The translations under genes and the position numbers were made by a program. Shown piece after piece: positions 39,958 to 50,602 of a stretch of 61,020 bases of DNA. The notes beneath the pieces are model-generated. The model had not been told where the DNA came from. It worked only from the letters and a program-made list of their open reading frames with translations, and made no database searches. Source of the stretch: Deinococcus arboris (GTDB taxonomy: Bacteria > Deinococcota > Deinococci > Deinococcales > Deinococcaceae); NCBI RefSeq assembly GCF_009755355.1, contig NZ_WQLB01000027.1, positions 1 to 61,020 of the forward strand, written 5' to 3'. The number at the start of each line of letters is the position of its first letter. Position 1 is the stretch's first letter.

Positions 39958-41724
39958 TCAGGGCTGAGTGGGCTCACGCTCCCTGACCTCTTGAAAGGTC
40001 ACTCCGTCTTCGTGTCCTACTGACTTGACCTCGCCGCTCTGAAGCCGCTCCAGCACCCCGTATTCGGCGGACGTCAGGGAACGCGCCACTGGGGCGGGCG
40101 CCGAAGAATGGCTGCATGCCCGGAAGACCAGCACCACCCCCACAGCCAGGAGGAACCACGGGACGCGCAGGGGCCGCTCTTGGTCCTGCCGCCGCACCGA
40201 AGCCCCGCCCAACTGAGGCAGCCGCACCGCCCGCTGGGGCCGCAGGCGCAGCCGCCGTGCCCCGGCCTCCCAGTCCTGTTCCCTGGCCCGGTTCAGCACT
40301 TTCTGGGCGCCCGTATGCCCGGAGCCAGCCGCGCGCTCCAGCAGATGCTTGGCGTAATTCAGGCTGTCCTGAAGCGGCGGCGTGTTCACTGGCCGCAGCA
40401 CGCTGTCTTCCCCAACTTCCACAAAGCCGGCGCGCAGTTGCTGGGCCAGTTCAAAACGGGCGTCGTTGTTACCGGCGTCGGCGGCGCGCAGCAGATACCG
40501 GTAGCGGGCGCGGTCTTCCAGATCGAACTGCTGCCGGAAAGCGGCAAACTCTCCGTACACGCGCCAGCTCATATCTGGGCTTCCCAGGTCAGCGGCCTTC
40601 AGCACATCTTCCCGCACCACGCCGGGGGGCCTCAGGGCGCCCAGTTCCACGAGCAGGTCGGCCGCTTCGCGGCTGCCTTCCTCGCGCGCCCGCAACAGCC
40701 AGGGCAGGGGGTCCGGCACCGCTGCGGCCGGCCCATGTAATTTCAGGCGGCCCAGGCCAACTGCGGCCTCGGTGTCGCCCTGTTCGGCGGCGCGCAGCAG
40801 CAGCGCGCCGACCCTGGGTGTCAGGGCTTCCAGGCCCTCCCAGGCGTAGATAAAAGACACCAGGGCGTTGCCTTCTATGCCTGCGTGCGGGTCCTGCTCG
40901 GCTGCCGTGAGGTACTGCTCCAGCGCCGCCCGCCGCTCGGCTGTGGCCCGCCCAGCCACCGTCATGGCCGTAAACAGCTGGTCAGCATGAAGCCCGCGCA
41001 AGTTCGCGGCCAGTTGCGCCCGCTCTACCGCCCGGACGTAATCTTTCGCAAAGGACATGGCGTGGTGCGACATCCGGGCATGAAACTCAGCCCACAGGCG
41101 CTGCACATCGCCTTCAGAAAGCTGGCCTCCGTCCTGCTGCTGGCGAACGAAGGCCAGCATCTGGGCCTCGCTGCCGCCCCACTCCTCGCGCAAGTGCAGC
41201 AGCATCGCGCGCCGCAGGGCCAGGCTGTGGGGATTGCCGCGCAGTCCCTCGGTCAACCAGTCTGGGTACTGCTGGCTTTCCACATCCTGAACAGAGACCT
41301 GGCACCCCTGGCTGTTGGCGGCCAGCCCCACCACCATCCAGGCCGCCAGCGGGTTGGCGCTCAGGGTCACCGCGTGGCGCGCACAGGCGGTGGCCTGCTC
41401 GGTGAAATGCCGCAGGCCCCGCCAGCCCTGATCGCTGACGTGACTCGACATGGCCTCGCCGCGTGCGTCCCAGGCACGGGCCAGGAGCCACTGAGCCAGC
41501 GCCACATGCGCCGGATAAGAGCCCACGTGCGCTTCCATCCATTCTCCAAACTGTTCGCCCAGAGCCGGGTCAGGATTCTGGAACGCTTGAAAGGCGTTCA
41601 GCAGGTCGCGCTCAGCCAACTGGCCCGCCTCAAACTGTTCCTGAAGTCTGCTCAGGTGCTCTTGCAGGGCGCCGTACTGGTGGGTGCGCAGCTGGTGTAG
41701 AAGATTAGGCGCAGCATTCATCAA
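39958..41724 (-). CDS. DUF4034/Sel1-repeat protein with a C-terminal membrane anchor
   Basis: The 588-residue protein opens with a DUF4034-like helical domain (YGALQEHLSRLQEQFEAGQLAERDLLNAFQAF..., AQWLLARAWDARGEAMSSHV). The middle contains Sel1/TPR-like helical pairs (LLLRAAEQGDTEAAVGLGRLKLHG, LLRAADAGNNDARFELAQQL, HLLERAAGSGHTGAQKVLNRA). One hydrophobic segment near the C-terminus (VPWFLLAVGVVLVFRACSH) would anchor it, leaving a short acidic tail. Such proteins are scaffolds of unknown role. A TAGCAT hexamer ends 6 nt before a TTG (41724) that is followed at once by ATG, so initiation may be at either codon on a nearly leaderless mRNA. Confidence 0.78.
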   Translation of the reverse strand: MMNAAPNLLHQLRTHQYGALQEHLSRLQEQFEAGQLAERDLLNAFQAFQNPDPALGEQFGEWMEAHVGSYPAHVALAQWLLARAWDARGEAMSSHVSDQGWRGLRHFTEQATACARHAVTLSANPLAAWMVVGLAANSQGCQVSVQDVESQQYPDWLTEGLRGNPHSLALRRAMLLHLREEWGGSEAQMLAFVRQQQDGGQLSEGDVQRLWAEFHARMSHHAMSFAKDYVRAVERAQLAANLRGLHADQLFTAMTVAGRATAERRAALEQYLTAAEQDPHAGIEGNALVSFIYAWEGLEALTPRVGALLLRAAEQGDTEAAVGLGRLKLHGPAAAVPDPLPWLLRAREEGSREAADLLVELGALRPPGVVREDVLKAADLGSPDMSWRVYGEFAAFRQQFDLEDRARYRYLLRAADAGNNDARFELAQQLRAGFVEVGEDSVLRPVNTPPLQDSLNYAKHLLERAAGSGHTGAQKVLNRAREQDWEAGARRLRLRPQRAVRLPQLGGASVRRQDQERPLRVPWFLLAVGVVLVFRACSHSSAPAPVARSLTSAEYGVLERLQSGEVKSVGHEDGVTFQEVREREPTQP

Positions 41725-41769
41725 GTCTTGATGCTAGCGCCTGACCTCCCTGTGGACCTCAAGACATGC

Positions 41770-42264
41770 TTACTTCAGGACCTTGAAGCCTTTGACGAAC
41801 GCGACATTAACCGGCGACAGCTTCGTTTCTTGACCCTGAAGGGTCGTCGCCGTAATGACATACGCCTTGGTGCCCTTCACGGCATAAGTCGAGATGAAAT
41901 AGAGCTTGTATTGCCCCTGGCGCCCCGTGTAAGCCACCTGATTGCCATTCAGGCCACCCACGCTCACGGTCTTATTGCCCAGCACCTTACCGTCGGTGAT
42001 GAGCTGACCGATCTGCGCCACGCTGAGCTTGTGATAGGCGGCCTGGGTGGTGCCCGCCGGGACTGTCTGCACAATGACGTTGATGTTGGGGGCAAACCCG
42101 TTCGAGGGCGGCGCCGCAAAGACCACCGCTGTGCCGGGATACGTACCCTGTTTCCAGCCGGACGGCGCCGTAGCCGAAAACGTTCCAGAGGCGTCTTTGT
42201 AGGTGGCGGCGTGGGCCACACTGGTCAGCAGAACAAGGGCAGCTGTCAGGCGCAAAGCAGTCAT
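41770..42264 (-). CDS. Secreted DcrB/DUF1795-like protein
   Basis: The 164-residue product begins with a signal peptide (MTALRLTAALVLLTSVAHAA). The mature part starts YKDASGTFSATAPSGWKQG, the typical entry of the PsbP/Mog1-like DcrB fold, and continues with alternating strands and one helix (AYHKLSVAQIGQLITDG) and an ATTLQGQETKL strand near the end. Proteins of this fold act as small envelope lipoproteins or binding subunits, but this one has no lipobox cysteine. A TACGCT hexamer ends 6 nt before the ATG, a leaderless arrangement. It lies between the DUF4034 gene and comB, all on the minus strand, with no sign of coupling. Confidence 0.75.
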   Translation of the reverse strand: MTALRLTAALVLLTSVAHAATYKDASGTFSATAPSGWKQGTYPGTAVVFAAPPSNGFAPNINVIVQTVPAGTTQAAYHKLSVAQIGQLITDGKVLGNKTVSVGGLNGNQVAYTGRQGQYKLYFISTYAVKGTKAYVITATTLQGQETKLSPVNVAFVKGFKVLK

Positions 42265-42320
42265 GAGCGCAGCGTAATGGACAGACCCTGACCGCAGGCA
42301 CAGACCTAGAAGCCCATGTC

Positions 42321-43049
42321 TTAACCTGCCGTGAACCTGAGGGTACCTTCTGGCGGGTCGCCGTCCAGGGTCAGGGCCGGGACCAGCGTGCTGGTGCTCA
42401 GGCCAGCGGCGAAGCGTACATCTTCGCCCAGGCCGAGGCGGCCGAGATGCTGACCGTGCCCGCTGCTGCTCAGGGCTTCCAGAGGATTGCCGCTGTTGCG
42501 CCGCACGGTCAGGGCGATGCGGGCGCCGTCATCCACGGTGAATTCGCCCATCGCCAGCAGGTACTCCGCCAGAACGCCGGCCGCATACACATCTTCCAGG
42601 CCCACCTGTCCGTCTGTGCCTGCGCACACGATGGCGATCTCTTCAGTGGCAGTGGCGCGGGCGCGGCGGGCCGCCGCGTGGGCGTTGGTCAGGGCCGCCA
42701 GGAAAATGTGCTTGCCAGTCTGGGCCGCCGTATGGGCCGCGCCCGTGCCGTTGGTGGTGTTCATGACGACCGTACGGCCCGTGAAATTCTGGCCCGTCGC
42801 CTCGACAGGACTGTTGCCAAAGTCAAAGCCTGGGATAGGCAGGCCGCCGCGCTCGCCGCCCAGCAGGTAGGGACTGCCGTCTTCACCGCCGCGCAGGGCC
42901 AGGGCCACGTCTGGGGTGGCCGTCAGCAGCAGGGCGTCGGCGCCGCGCTCCAGGTAGGTGACGGCCGTGGTGGTGGCGCGCAGCACATCAATCACCAGCA
43001 CCACATCGGGATACTGGCCATGCGGCAACAAATCGACGCGCAGGCGCAT
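42321..43049 (-). CDS. comB: 2-phosphosulfolactate phosphatase family protein (ComB)
   Basis: ComB is the Mg-dependent phosphatase of coenzyme M synthesis in methanogens; bacterial homologues are widespread without CoM and their substrate is unclear. The 242-residue product carries the family blocks [77 protein letters not shown]. The ATG is 3 nt after the rpe stop, so it is the second gene of an rpe-comB operon, which may hint at a sugar-phosphate-like substrate. No other coenzyme M genes are present. The family call is firm, the substrate is not. Confidence 0.88.
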   Translation of the reverse strand: MRLRVDLLPHGQYPDVVLVIDVLRATTTAVTYLERGADALLLTATPDVALALRGGEDGSPYLLGGERGGLPIPGFDFGNSPVEATGQNFTGRTVVMNTTNGTGAAHTAAQTGKHIFLAALTNAHAAARRARATATEEIAIVCAGTDGQVGLEDVYAAGVLAEYLLAMGEFTVDDGARIALTVRRNSGNPLEALSSSGHGQHLGRLGLGEDVRFAAGLSTSTLVPALTLDGDPPEGTLRFTAG

Positions 43050-43052
43050 GGC

Positions 43053-43727
43053 TTACTTCAGCGCCTCGCGCAGGCGTTCGAGCCCCGCCTGGGCCCCGTC
43101 TTTGCCGTACACGGCGCTGCCCGCCACCAGATTGTCAGCCCCCGCGTGGACCACCGCGCGGGCATTGGCGGCGCTGACGCCGCCGTCCACCTGCAACTCG
43201 GCGGCGCTGCCCAGTTCGTCCAGCCAGCGGCGCACGGTGCGGATGCGCTCCAGACTCTGCGGAATGAACTTCTGACCGCCAAAGCCGGGATTGACGCTCA
43301 TGATCAGCACGAGGTCCACATCGGCCAGCACCGGACGCAGGGCTTCAAGTGGCGTTCCCGGATTGAGAGTCACACCCGCCTGCTTGCCCAGTTCCTTGAT
43401 CTGCTGCACGGCGCGGTGGATATGCGCTGTGGCTTCCACATGCACCGTCAGGCTGTCTGCCCCGGCCTCGGCAAAGTCCTTGAGATAGCGCTCGGGCCGC
43501 TCAATCATTAGGTGAACGTCCATGTGCAGCGGACTGGCGGCGCGGGCCGCGGCCAGGATAGGCAGACCGAACGAGATGTTGGGCACGAAGGCGCCGTCCA
43601 TCACGTCCACATGGGCCCAGTCAGCACTCTCAATGGCGCGCAGTTCCTCACCCAGCCGGGTGAAATCGCAGGCGAGGATGCTCGGCGCGAGTTTGACGCG
43701 GCGGGCGGCAGGGGCGGGAAGGGTCAC
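43053..43727 (-). CDS. rpe: Ribulose-phosphate 3-epimerase
   Basis: Rpe interconverts ribulose-5-phosphate and xylulose-5-phosphate in the pentose phosphate pathway. From GTG 43727 the 224-residue TIM-barrel protein shows VKLAPSILACDFTRLGEEL, the metal-site block HVDVMDGAFVPNISFG, HMDVHLMIERPERYL, LVLIMSVNPGFGGQKFIPQSLERI, and LQVDGGVSAANA. A TAGAAT hexamer ends 7 nt before the GTG, so the start is supported and the mRNA is likely leaderless; the longer frame (to 44129) lies inside the divergent mutA gene and is rejected. comB follows by 3 nt. Confidence 0.95.
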   Translation of the reverse strand: MTLPAPAARRVKLAPSILACDFTRLGEELRAIESADWAHVDVMDGAFVPNISFGLPILAAARAASPLHMDVHLMIERPERYLKDFAEAGADSLTVHVEATAHIHRAVQQIKELGKQAGVTLNPGTPLEALRPVLADVDLVLIMSVNPGFGGQKFIPQSLERIRTVRRWLDELGSAAELQVDGGVSAANARAVVHAGADNLVAGSAVYGKDGAQAGLERLREALK

Positions 43728-43734
43728 GCCCACT

Positions 43735-43740
43735 ATTCTA
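43735..43740 (-). promoter_or_regulatory. -10 element TAGAAT for leaderless rpe
   Basis: TAGAAT on the minus strand ends 7 nt before GTG 43727. It is the best match to the sigma-70 -10 consensus among the leaderless promoters seen here. Confidence 0.7.
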
Positions 43741-43863
43741 ACAGTTCTTACATTTTCTATGAACAGATTCACAGGACGTTTTTTATGACCAGACGAAACT
43801 GCCCGTTTCCAAACGCCCGTTAGGCAGGCCGTGGCATCATGGGAGGGAACGGAGGCACCCACC

Positions 43864-45999
<2,136 letters not shown>

Positions 46000-46049
46000 G
46001 CAGTTCGCCGCCACTGCACCAGCCCTGGCGACTGGCCGGCACCCTGGGC

Positions 46050-46277
46050 GTGGTGCTGGGCCTGGTCGGGCTGGTCCTTGGCGGTTTGCTGACTCTGCCA
46101 GGCCTGGGCCTGGGCTTCTTGCTGCTGGCGGGCGGCGGCCCCGAGGTGCTGAACGACGCGCCCGACGTTGGCCCCGGCCTGCTGCTGATGCAAGGGGGGT
46201 TCTGGCTGTGTGTGCTGGGGATCGGCTGCCTGGGCGTTTCGCCGTGGCGTGACCCCAAAGGCCCAGCGCACCCATGA
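46050..46277 (+). CDS. Small two-helix membrane protein
   Basis: A GTG at 46050 opens a 75-residue frame with two strongly hydrophobic stretches (VLGLVGLVLGGLLTLPGLGLGFLLLAGG and LLLMQGGFWLCVLGIGCLGV) joined by a short acidic loop. The frame is open right from the mutA stop, so a start further upstream is possible. It ends in an ATGA overlap with the ATG at 46274, which favours a real coupled gene. No ribosome site was found before the GTG. It sits between mutA and meaB. Function unknown. Confidence 0.5.
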   Translation: MVLGLVGLVLGGLLTLPGLGLGFLLLAGGGPEVLNDAPDVGPGLLLMQGGFWLCVLGIGCLGVSPWRDPKGPAHP

Positions 46278-46324
46278 CCACCGCGCCGCGCAACCCGGCC
46301 GCAGGACACGCCGTATTGGGCGCC

Positions 46325-46735
46325 ATGAAACCGTTGCTGCTGGCTGCCTGTACCCTTCTGACTCTGGCAAGTGCCCAGGGTCTGCCGCCCGTGCCGTATA
46401 CCAAAGCCCCAGCGGTTTCTTCGGTGGGTGGCCTGAAAGCCTGTCAGGTGGGCGAGACCCGCTACTTGCTGGACCGGGCCGGGCAGGTGCGCAGCCTGGA
46501 CTACGCCCGCCTCGTCCCCGACAACACCCTGCGCGTGCGCCAGAGCTACGACCGCGCCGGCCGCCTGACCGGCGTGCAGGTGCAGTGGACGGGCTTTGTG
46601 GGGCGCCTGCTGGACGTGCGCGGCGCTTTCGACGCGCGGGGGCGGCTGGTCAAGGAAACGGGCTTTCGCCGGGAGGGCATCACGGCGCCGCTGCGCTCTT
46701 ACCTGCGGCCACTGCCCAAAGGACTGAAGTGCTGA
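46325..46735 (+). CDS. Small secreted protein between mutA and meaB
   Basis: The ATG at 46325 starts a product of 136 residues with a signal peptide (MKPLLLAACTLLTLASAQG). The mature part contains a paired cysteine (LKACQVGET and terminal GLKC), suggesting a disulfide, and the motif DRAGQVRSLDYARLVPD...QSYDRAGRLTGVQVQW, which looks like a short beta-repeat (YD-x-GRL type). An earlier in-frame ATG at 46274 overlaps the preceding stop (ATGA) but would bury the signal peptide behind 17 residues, so 46325 is preferred. The family is not recognised. Confidence 0.65.
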   Translation: MKPLLLAACTLLTLASAQGLPPVPYTKAPAVSSVGGLKACQVGETRYLLDRAGQVRSLDYARLVPDNTLRVRQSYDRAGRLTGVQVQWTGFVGRLLDVRGAFDARGRLVKETGFRREGITAPLRSYLRPLPKGLKC

Positions 46736-46756
46736 GGGCCCACAGGCCGGGGCACC

Positions 46757-47725
46757 GTGCCTGAGCTTCACCCGCTGACCTCTCCCCTCCTGGCGGGCAA
46801 CCGGCGGGCGCTGGCCAAAGCGATTACGCTGACCGAAAGCACCCGCCCAGACCACGAGCAAGACGCGCAGACCCTGCTGGCCGAGGTTCTGCCCCAGGCC
46901 GGGCGCTCCATTCGTCTGGGCCTGACCGGCGTGCCCGGCGTGGGCAAAAGCACCTTTATTGAGGGGCTGGGCCTGATGCTCGTGGGCGCTGGGCACCGGG
47001 TGGCTGTCCTGGCGGTTGACCCCAGCAGCGCGCGCACCGGCGGCTCCATCATGGGCGACAAGACGCGCATGCCGGGGCTGACGGTTCACCCCCGGGCCTT
47101 TATTCGCCCCAGCCCCAGCCGGGGCACCCTGGGCGGCGTGGCGCGGCGCACCCGCGAGGCCATCACGCTATGCGAGGCCGCCGGCTACGACGTGGTGCTG
47201 GTCGAGACCGTGGGCGTGGGGCAGAGTGAAACGCAGGTGGCCGCCATGACCGACCTGTTTCTGCTGCTGACCCTGCCCAACGCCGGCGACGAGTTGCAGG
47301 GCATCAAGCGCGGGATTATGGAACTGGCTGACCTGTGCGTGGTGAATAAGGCCGACCTCAACCCGCAGGCGGCGGTGCGCGCCCAGACCGAGCTGCGCAC
47401 CGCCCTGACCCTGCTGACACCCCACGACGCCCCGTGGCGTCCGCTGGCCCTGCGCGCCTCGGCGCTGACGGGTGAAGGGCTGGACGATCTCTGGGCCGCT
47501 GTCAAGCGCTACCACGAGACGGTGGATCTGCCTGCCAAGCGCCGCGCCCAGACGGCTGTGTGGTTTGACGAGCTGCTGCGCGAGGCCGCGTGGCGGGCCT
47601 TTCAGGCGGGCGTAGACCCGGCGCGGCTCCAGGCGCTCCGCGCGCAAGTCGAGACCGGTCACCTGACCGCCGTGCAGGGTGTCGCGGCGCTGCTGGGGGA
47701 CGAGCGCAAGAATGCTCATCTATAA
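46757..47725 (+). CDS. meaB: MeaB/ArgK-family G3E GTPase, methylmalonyl-CoA mutase chaperone
   Basis: MeaB uses GTP to load and protect adenosylcobalamin in methylmalonyl-CoA mutase. The 322-residue protein has Walker [10 protein letters not shown] (residues 58-66), the MeaB signature [42 protein letters not shown], the switch [12 protein letters not shown], and NKAD for guanine specificity. GTG 46757 is 21 nt after the preceding stop. It is the third gene downstream of mutA, and the pair define the function. The C-terminal dimerisation helix region is present. Confidence 0.95.
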   Translation: MPELHPLTSPLLAGNRRALAKAITLTESTRPDHEQDAQTLLAEVLPQAGRSIRLGLTGVPGVGKSTFIEGLGLMLVGAGHRVAVLAVDPSSARTGGSIMGDKTRMPGLTVHPRAFIRPSPSRGTLGGVARRTREAITLCEAAGYDVVLVETVGVGQSETQVAAMTDLFLLLTLPNAGDELQGIKRGIMELADLCVVNKADLNPQAAVRAQTELRTALTLLTPHDAPWRPLALRASALTGEGLDDLWAAVKRYHETVDLPAKRRAQTAVWFDELLREAAWRAFQAGVDPARLQALRAQVETGHLTAVQGVAALLGDERKNAHL

Positions 47726-47904
47726 AGGAAGCCGCGTTGGATGGCCCTGACAGCGCCCACCATGGCCACTCGCTCGGCAAGGCTCTCAATACCGACTGTC
47801 TCGTGTAGCCTCTCTCGTCCCTCACTCCAGAACGATTCAAGGTCATCACCTTTGGCCGGGCTGAGTGCTCTTGTCAGGATAACCGGATGGCCCCGGAGCA
47901 GGCT

Positions 47905-48528
47905 TCAGGCGCTGGGCTTTCCTGGGGACACCCACGGATTTCCACCTATTAAAAACCGCCACGGCAACTCTGCGCCCCGCCGAAGGCCCACGCGGGCAGT
48001 GATGGTGACCTCTTCCTCAGGAACCTCAGCACCGGGCACAAGGTAAAACGCTGGGCCATTGATCGGCTCGCCGCGCAGCTCTGGCCCCAGGTGCAGGGCC
48101 TGGACCAGCTTGGCGGGGCCGTTCGTCAGGTCCACGCGGCGCTTGACCGCGCGGCGCTCTCGCATACGGTCCTCGCCCAGCAGGGGCTCGGCGGCGCGCA
48201 CCAGAATGGACGCCTGCACACCCTCGGGACGGCAAATGACATTCAGCAGCGGCTGGTCATAGGCGAGGTGAAAGTACACCCGCCCCGGAGGTCCGGCCAT
48301 CATGACGGCGGCGCCGGGCAGGCGGGCAATCACATGGCAGCTCGGGTCGCGCGGGCAGTCGTAAGCCTCGGTTTCCACGATGCGGGCGGCCAGGGTCACG
48401 CCGTCTGGCAGCACCCGCACCAGCACAGCCCCCAGCAGCGCGCGGGCAACCAGCACCGGGTCCCCGGCAAAGAAGTCTGGCCCCAGCGCCTGCTCGCGCG
48501 GGTAAGCCACAGAAGGCGGAAACAGCAT
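47905..48528 (-). CDS. Alkyladenine/3-methyladenine DNA glycosylase (AAG/MPG), copy 1
   Basis: AAG-family glycosylases flip and excise alkylated or deaminated purines. This 207-residue copy keeps the core: ARIVETEAYDCPRDPSCH gives Glu54 (human Glu125), Tyr56 (Tyr127) and His65 (His136); VYFHLAYDQPLLN gives Tyr90 (intercalating Tyr162) and Asn96 (Asn169), although the position of human Tyr159 is His87. The usual loop TxRN..MF is changed to a shorter PGAAVMM. The C-terminal TNGPAKLVQALHL and LPWRFLIGGNPWVSP are conserved. It is the last gene of a membrane protein-AAG-AAG run. Residue equivalences to the human enzyme are by eye. Confidence 0.9.
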   Translation of the reverse strand: MLFPPSVAYPREQALGPDFFAGDPVLVARALLGAVLVRVLPDGVTLAARIVETEAYDCPRDPSCHVIARLPGAAVMMAGPPGRVYFHLAYDQPLLNVICRPEGVQASILVRAAEPLLGEDRMRERRAVKRRVDLTNGPAKLVQALHLGPELRGEPINGPAFYLVPGAEVPEEEVTITARVGLRRGAELPWRFLIGGNPWVSPGKPSA

Positions 48529-48601
48529 GAGGCAGGCTAGAGAACAGCGGCCCGGCCTCTGCCCTTACCCAGCTCAAGGTGTCTTGACCTTCTCCCGGTC
48601 G

Positions 48602-49219
48602 TCAGCCCTGCCCCACCAGGTCCATGCTGGGCAGGGCAGGCGAGACCCAGGGGTTGCCCCTGACTGTAAAGCGCCAGGGCAGATGGCGGCCTTCCTTGAT
48701 GCCCACGCGGGCGGTCACGCGCACGGCCTCATCGGTCAGGGGCGTGTCGGGGGGCAGCAGATGCAGGGCTGGGCTGTTTACGGGCGTCCCCGACACCTGC
48801 GCCGGGTTCAGGCCCAGGGCATAGACCAGTTTGGCAGGCCCGTTGGTCAGGTCGCGTTCGCGGGTGACGGGGCGGAAGCTGAGCATCTGGCCCAGGCCCT
48901 CCTGCGGTTCCAGGGCGCGAATCAGCACACTGGCCGCCACGCCCGCCGGGCGGCATGACACCTGAAGCAGCGGATGACCGTGGGCTGTCCAGAACAGCCA
49001 GTGGCCAGCGGCAATGGCCATCTCGGCGCTGCGGGCCGCGTGAAAACGGCCTGCGGTGCAGGCGGGGTCGCGGGGGCAATCGTAGGCTTCGACCTCCACA
49101 ATGCGCCCACTTAGGCGCTCGCCCGTGTCGAGCACCCGGACCAGAGTGCCGCCCAGCAGGTCGCGGGCAATCCGCACCGGGTCACCTTCAAAGTGGGCTG
49201 GGAATAAGGTGGGGGTCAC
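48602..49219 (-). CDS. AAG/MPG-family DNA glycosylase, divergent copy 2
   Basis: A 205-residue AAG-family protein, recognisable by SGRIVEVEAYDCPRDPAC, TNGPAKLVYALGL and LPWRFTVRGNPWVSP. The catalytic Glu44 and Tyr46 remain. Other pocket positions differ from human AAG and from copy 1: His136 is Thr55, Tyr159 is Trp77, the intercalating Tyr162 is His80, and Asn169 is Gln86 (in WLFWTAHGHPLLQV). This suggests a changed substrate or a role beyond simple 3-methyladenine excision. GTG 49219 overlaps the stop of the preceding membrane gene (GTGA). Copy 1 follows 73 nt later. Confidence 0.88.
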   Translation of the reverse strand: MTPTLFPAHFEGDPVRIARDLLGGTLVRVLDTGERLSGRIVEVEAYDCPRDPACTAGRFHAARSAEMAIAAGHWLFWTAHGHPLLQVSCRPAGVAASVLIRALEPQEGLGQMLSFRPVTRERDLTNGPAKLVYALGLNPAQVSGTPVNSPALHLLPPDTPLTDEAVRVTARVGIKEGRHLPWRFTVRGNPWVSPALPSMDLVGQG

Positions 49220-49611
49220 GCGCGGGGATGACGGGCACTGTGCAGGCTCAGGAACACGGCGGACATTAACACGCCCGCAGCCATGAGAAGCATTCCCCCA
49301 TCCATCCAGCCCAGGGCCTCCTGACGGACGAGTCGCAGGGCTGATCCCGACACCATGAATGGCACCCAGGCAACCGCCAGGGGCACCGCCAGAGCGGTCT
49401 CAGGATGGACCTGATGCCCACGGACCTGGCCAGCCCAGATCAAGCCGACAAAGGGAGATAAAGCCAGGACCCAGCGCAAAGGGCGGTGGTCCGACGGCAC
49501 CAGCAGAGCCGCCGCAAAGAAGCTCAGCGCTGCGCCCATCACACCCAGCATCAGCACCGCCGCACTGACGCTGGGCGGGGGCCCCCGGTACGTTTCTCCT
49601 GGCCTGGTCAT
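49216..49611 (-). CDS. Four-helix membrane protein, first gene of the glycosylase operon
   Basis: The 131-residue product has four hydrophobic segments (AAVLMLGVMGAALSFFAAALL, WVLALSPFVGLIWAG, ALAVPLAVAWVPFMVSG, GGMLLMAAGVLMSAVFLSL) with short loops and no catalytic motif. A TAGGGT hexamer (49619-49624, minus strand) ends 7 nt before ATG 49611, so it starts a leaderless transcript whose promoter overlaps the end of the ABC gene. Its stop overlaps the AAG copy 2 start (GTGA), so the two are translationally coupled. Why a membrane protein would be linked to DNA repair is not clear. Confidence 0.78.
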   Translation of the reverse strand: MTRPGETYRGPPPSVSAAVLMLGVMGAALSFFAAALLVPSDHRPLRWVLALSPFVGLIWAGQVRGHQVHPETALAVPLAVAWVPFMVSGSALRLVRQEALGWMDGGMLLMAAGVLMSAVFLSLHSARHPRA

Positions 49612-49616
49612 TCCCT

Positions 49617-50573
49617 CTACCCTACCGCCCGGCGCAGCAACCCGCCCTCGTAAATGCGGCGGATGGTGGCTTCGATATTCGGCTCCTGCACCGTCAGGTC
49701 GCGCACCGGGGCGTGGGCCGTCACCAGGGCAATCGGCCCCGCCGCCGCGCCACTGAAGGCGTAGCGCGCGCGCGGACCATCGGTGCCCAGCAGCGTCAGG
49801 CCCGGCACCTGAGGCTCGGCGGGGGGCGCCTCGTATTCCACATGAAGTTCGCGCCCCTGGCCGTAGCGGGCCTGAAGCGGTCCCAGATCTCCGTCATAGA
49901 GGAGCTGGCCGTGATCAATAATCAGGACGCGCCGGGCCAGCCGCTCCACGTCGCCCAGGTCATGCGTGGTGAGCAGCACCGTGACGCCGCGCTGAGCATT
50001 GATGTGCGCCACAAATTCGCGGATTCGCTCCTTGGCGACCACATCCAGGCCCACAGTGGGCTCGTCCAGAAACAGGAGTTCGGGGTCGTGCAGCAGGGCA
50101 GCGGCCAGGTCGGCGCGCATCCGCTGGCCCAGACTGAGGGCGCGGGCCGGCGTCGCCAGAAACGGCCCCAGGCCCAGCAGATCGGTAAAGAGGCGCAGGT
50201 TCTCGGTGTGCCGGGCAGCAGGCACGCGGTAGACGTGACGCAGCAGGTCCAGACTGTCGCGCACGGGCAGGTCCCACCACAGGGTCGTGCGCTGCCCGAA
50301 CACCGCCCCCAGCCGGGCCACATGTGCCCGCCGGGCTTTCCAGGGCACCAAGCCGCCCACGGTCACTTCCCCGCTGTCGGGGACCAGCAGCCCGGTCAGG
50401 ATTTTGACGGTGGTGCTTTTGCCCGCGCCGTTTGGTCCCAGGTAACCCACAACCTCGCCGGGCTGCACGGTAAACGAGATGTCCCGCACCGCCTCGTGGA
50501 CGCGCCGCTGAGGCCGGAGCCAGGAGCCGCCCTGCGCCGTAAAGGTCTTGCGGAGGTTCTGAACGTGAATCAT
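49617..50573 (-). CDS. ABC-2 type exporter ATP-binding protein
   Basis: This 318-residue NatA/DrrA-like ATPase has Walker A GPNGAGKST, an LSLGQRMRADLAAALLHDPELLFLDEPTVGLD block with signature LSLGQ and Walker B, and the H-loop LLTTHDLGD. A C-terminal regulatory domain (after residue 240) is typical of these exporters. It is the third gene of an operon with two ABC-2 permeases upstream. GCAAAGGAGC provides the ribosome site before ATG 50573. The substrate is unknown; related systems export lipids, antibiotics or Na+. Confidence 0.92.
   Translation of the reverse strand: MIHVQNLRKTFTAQGGSWLRPQRRVHEAVRDISFTVQPGEVVGYLGPNGAGKSTTVKILTGLLVPDSGEVTVGGLVPWKARRAHVARLGAVFGQRTTLWWDLPVRDSLDLLRHVYRVPAARHTENLRLFTDLLGLGPFLATPARALSLGQRMRADLAAALLHDPELLFLDEPTVGLDVVAKERIREFVAHINAQRGVTVLLTTHDLGDVERLARRVLIIDHGQLLYDGDLGPLQARYGQGRELHVEYEAPPAEPQVPGLTLLGTDGPRARYAFSGAAAGPIALVTAHAPVRDLTVQEPNIEATIRRIYEGGLLRRAVG
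49619..49624 (-). promoter_or_regulatory. -10 element TAGGGT for the membrane protein/AAG operon
   Basis: TAGGGT on the minus strand ends 7 nt before ATG 49611 and lies over the stop region of the upstream ABC gene. Confidence 0.55.
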
Positions 50574-50602
50574 GGAAAGCTCCTTTGCAGCGAGTGGTCA
50601 GA

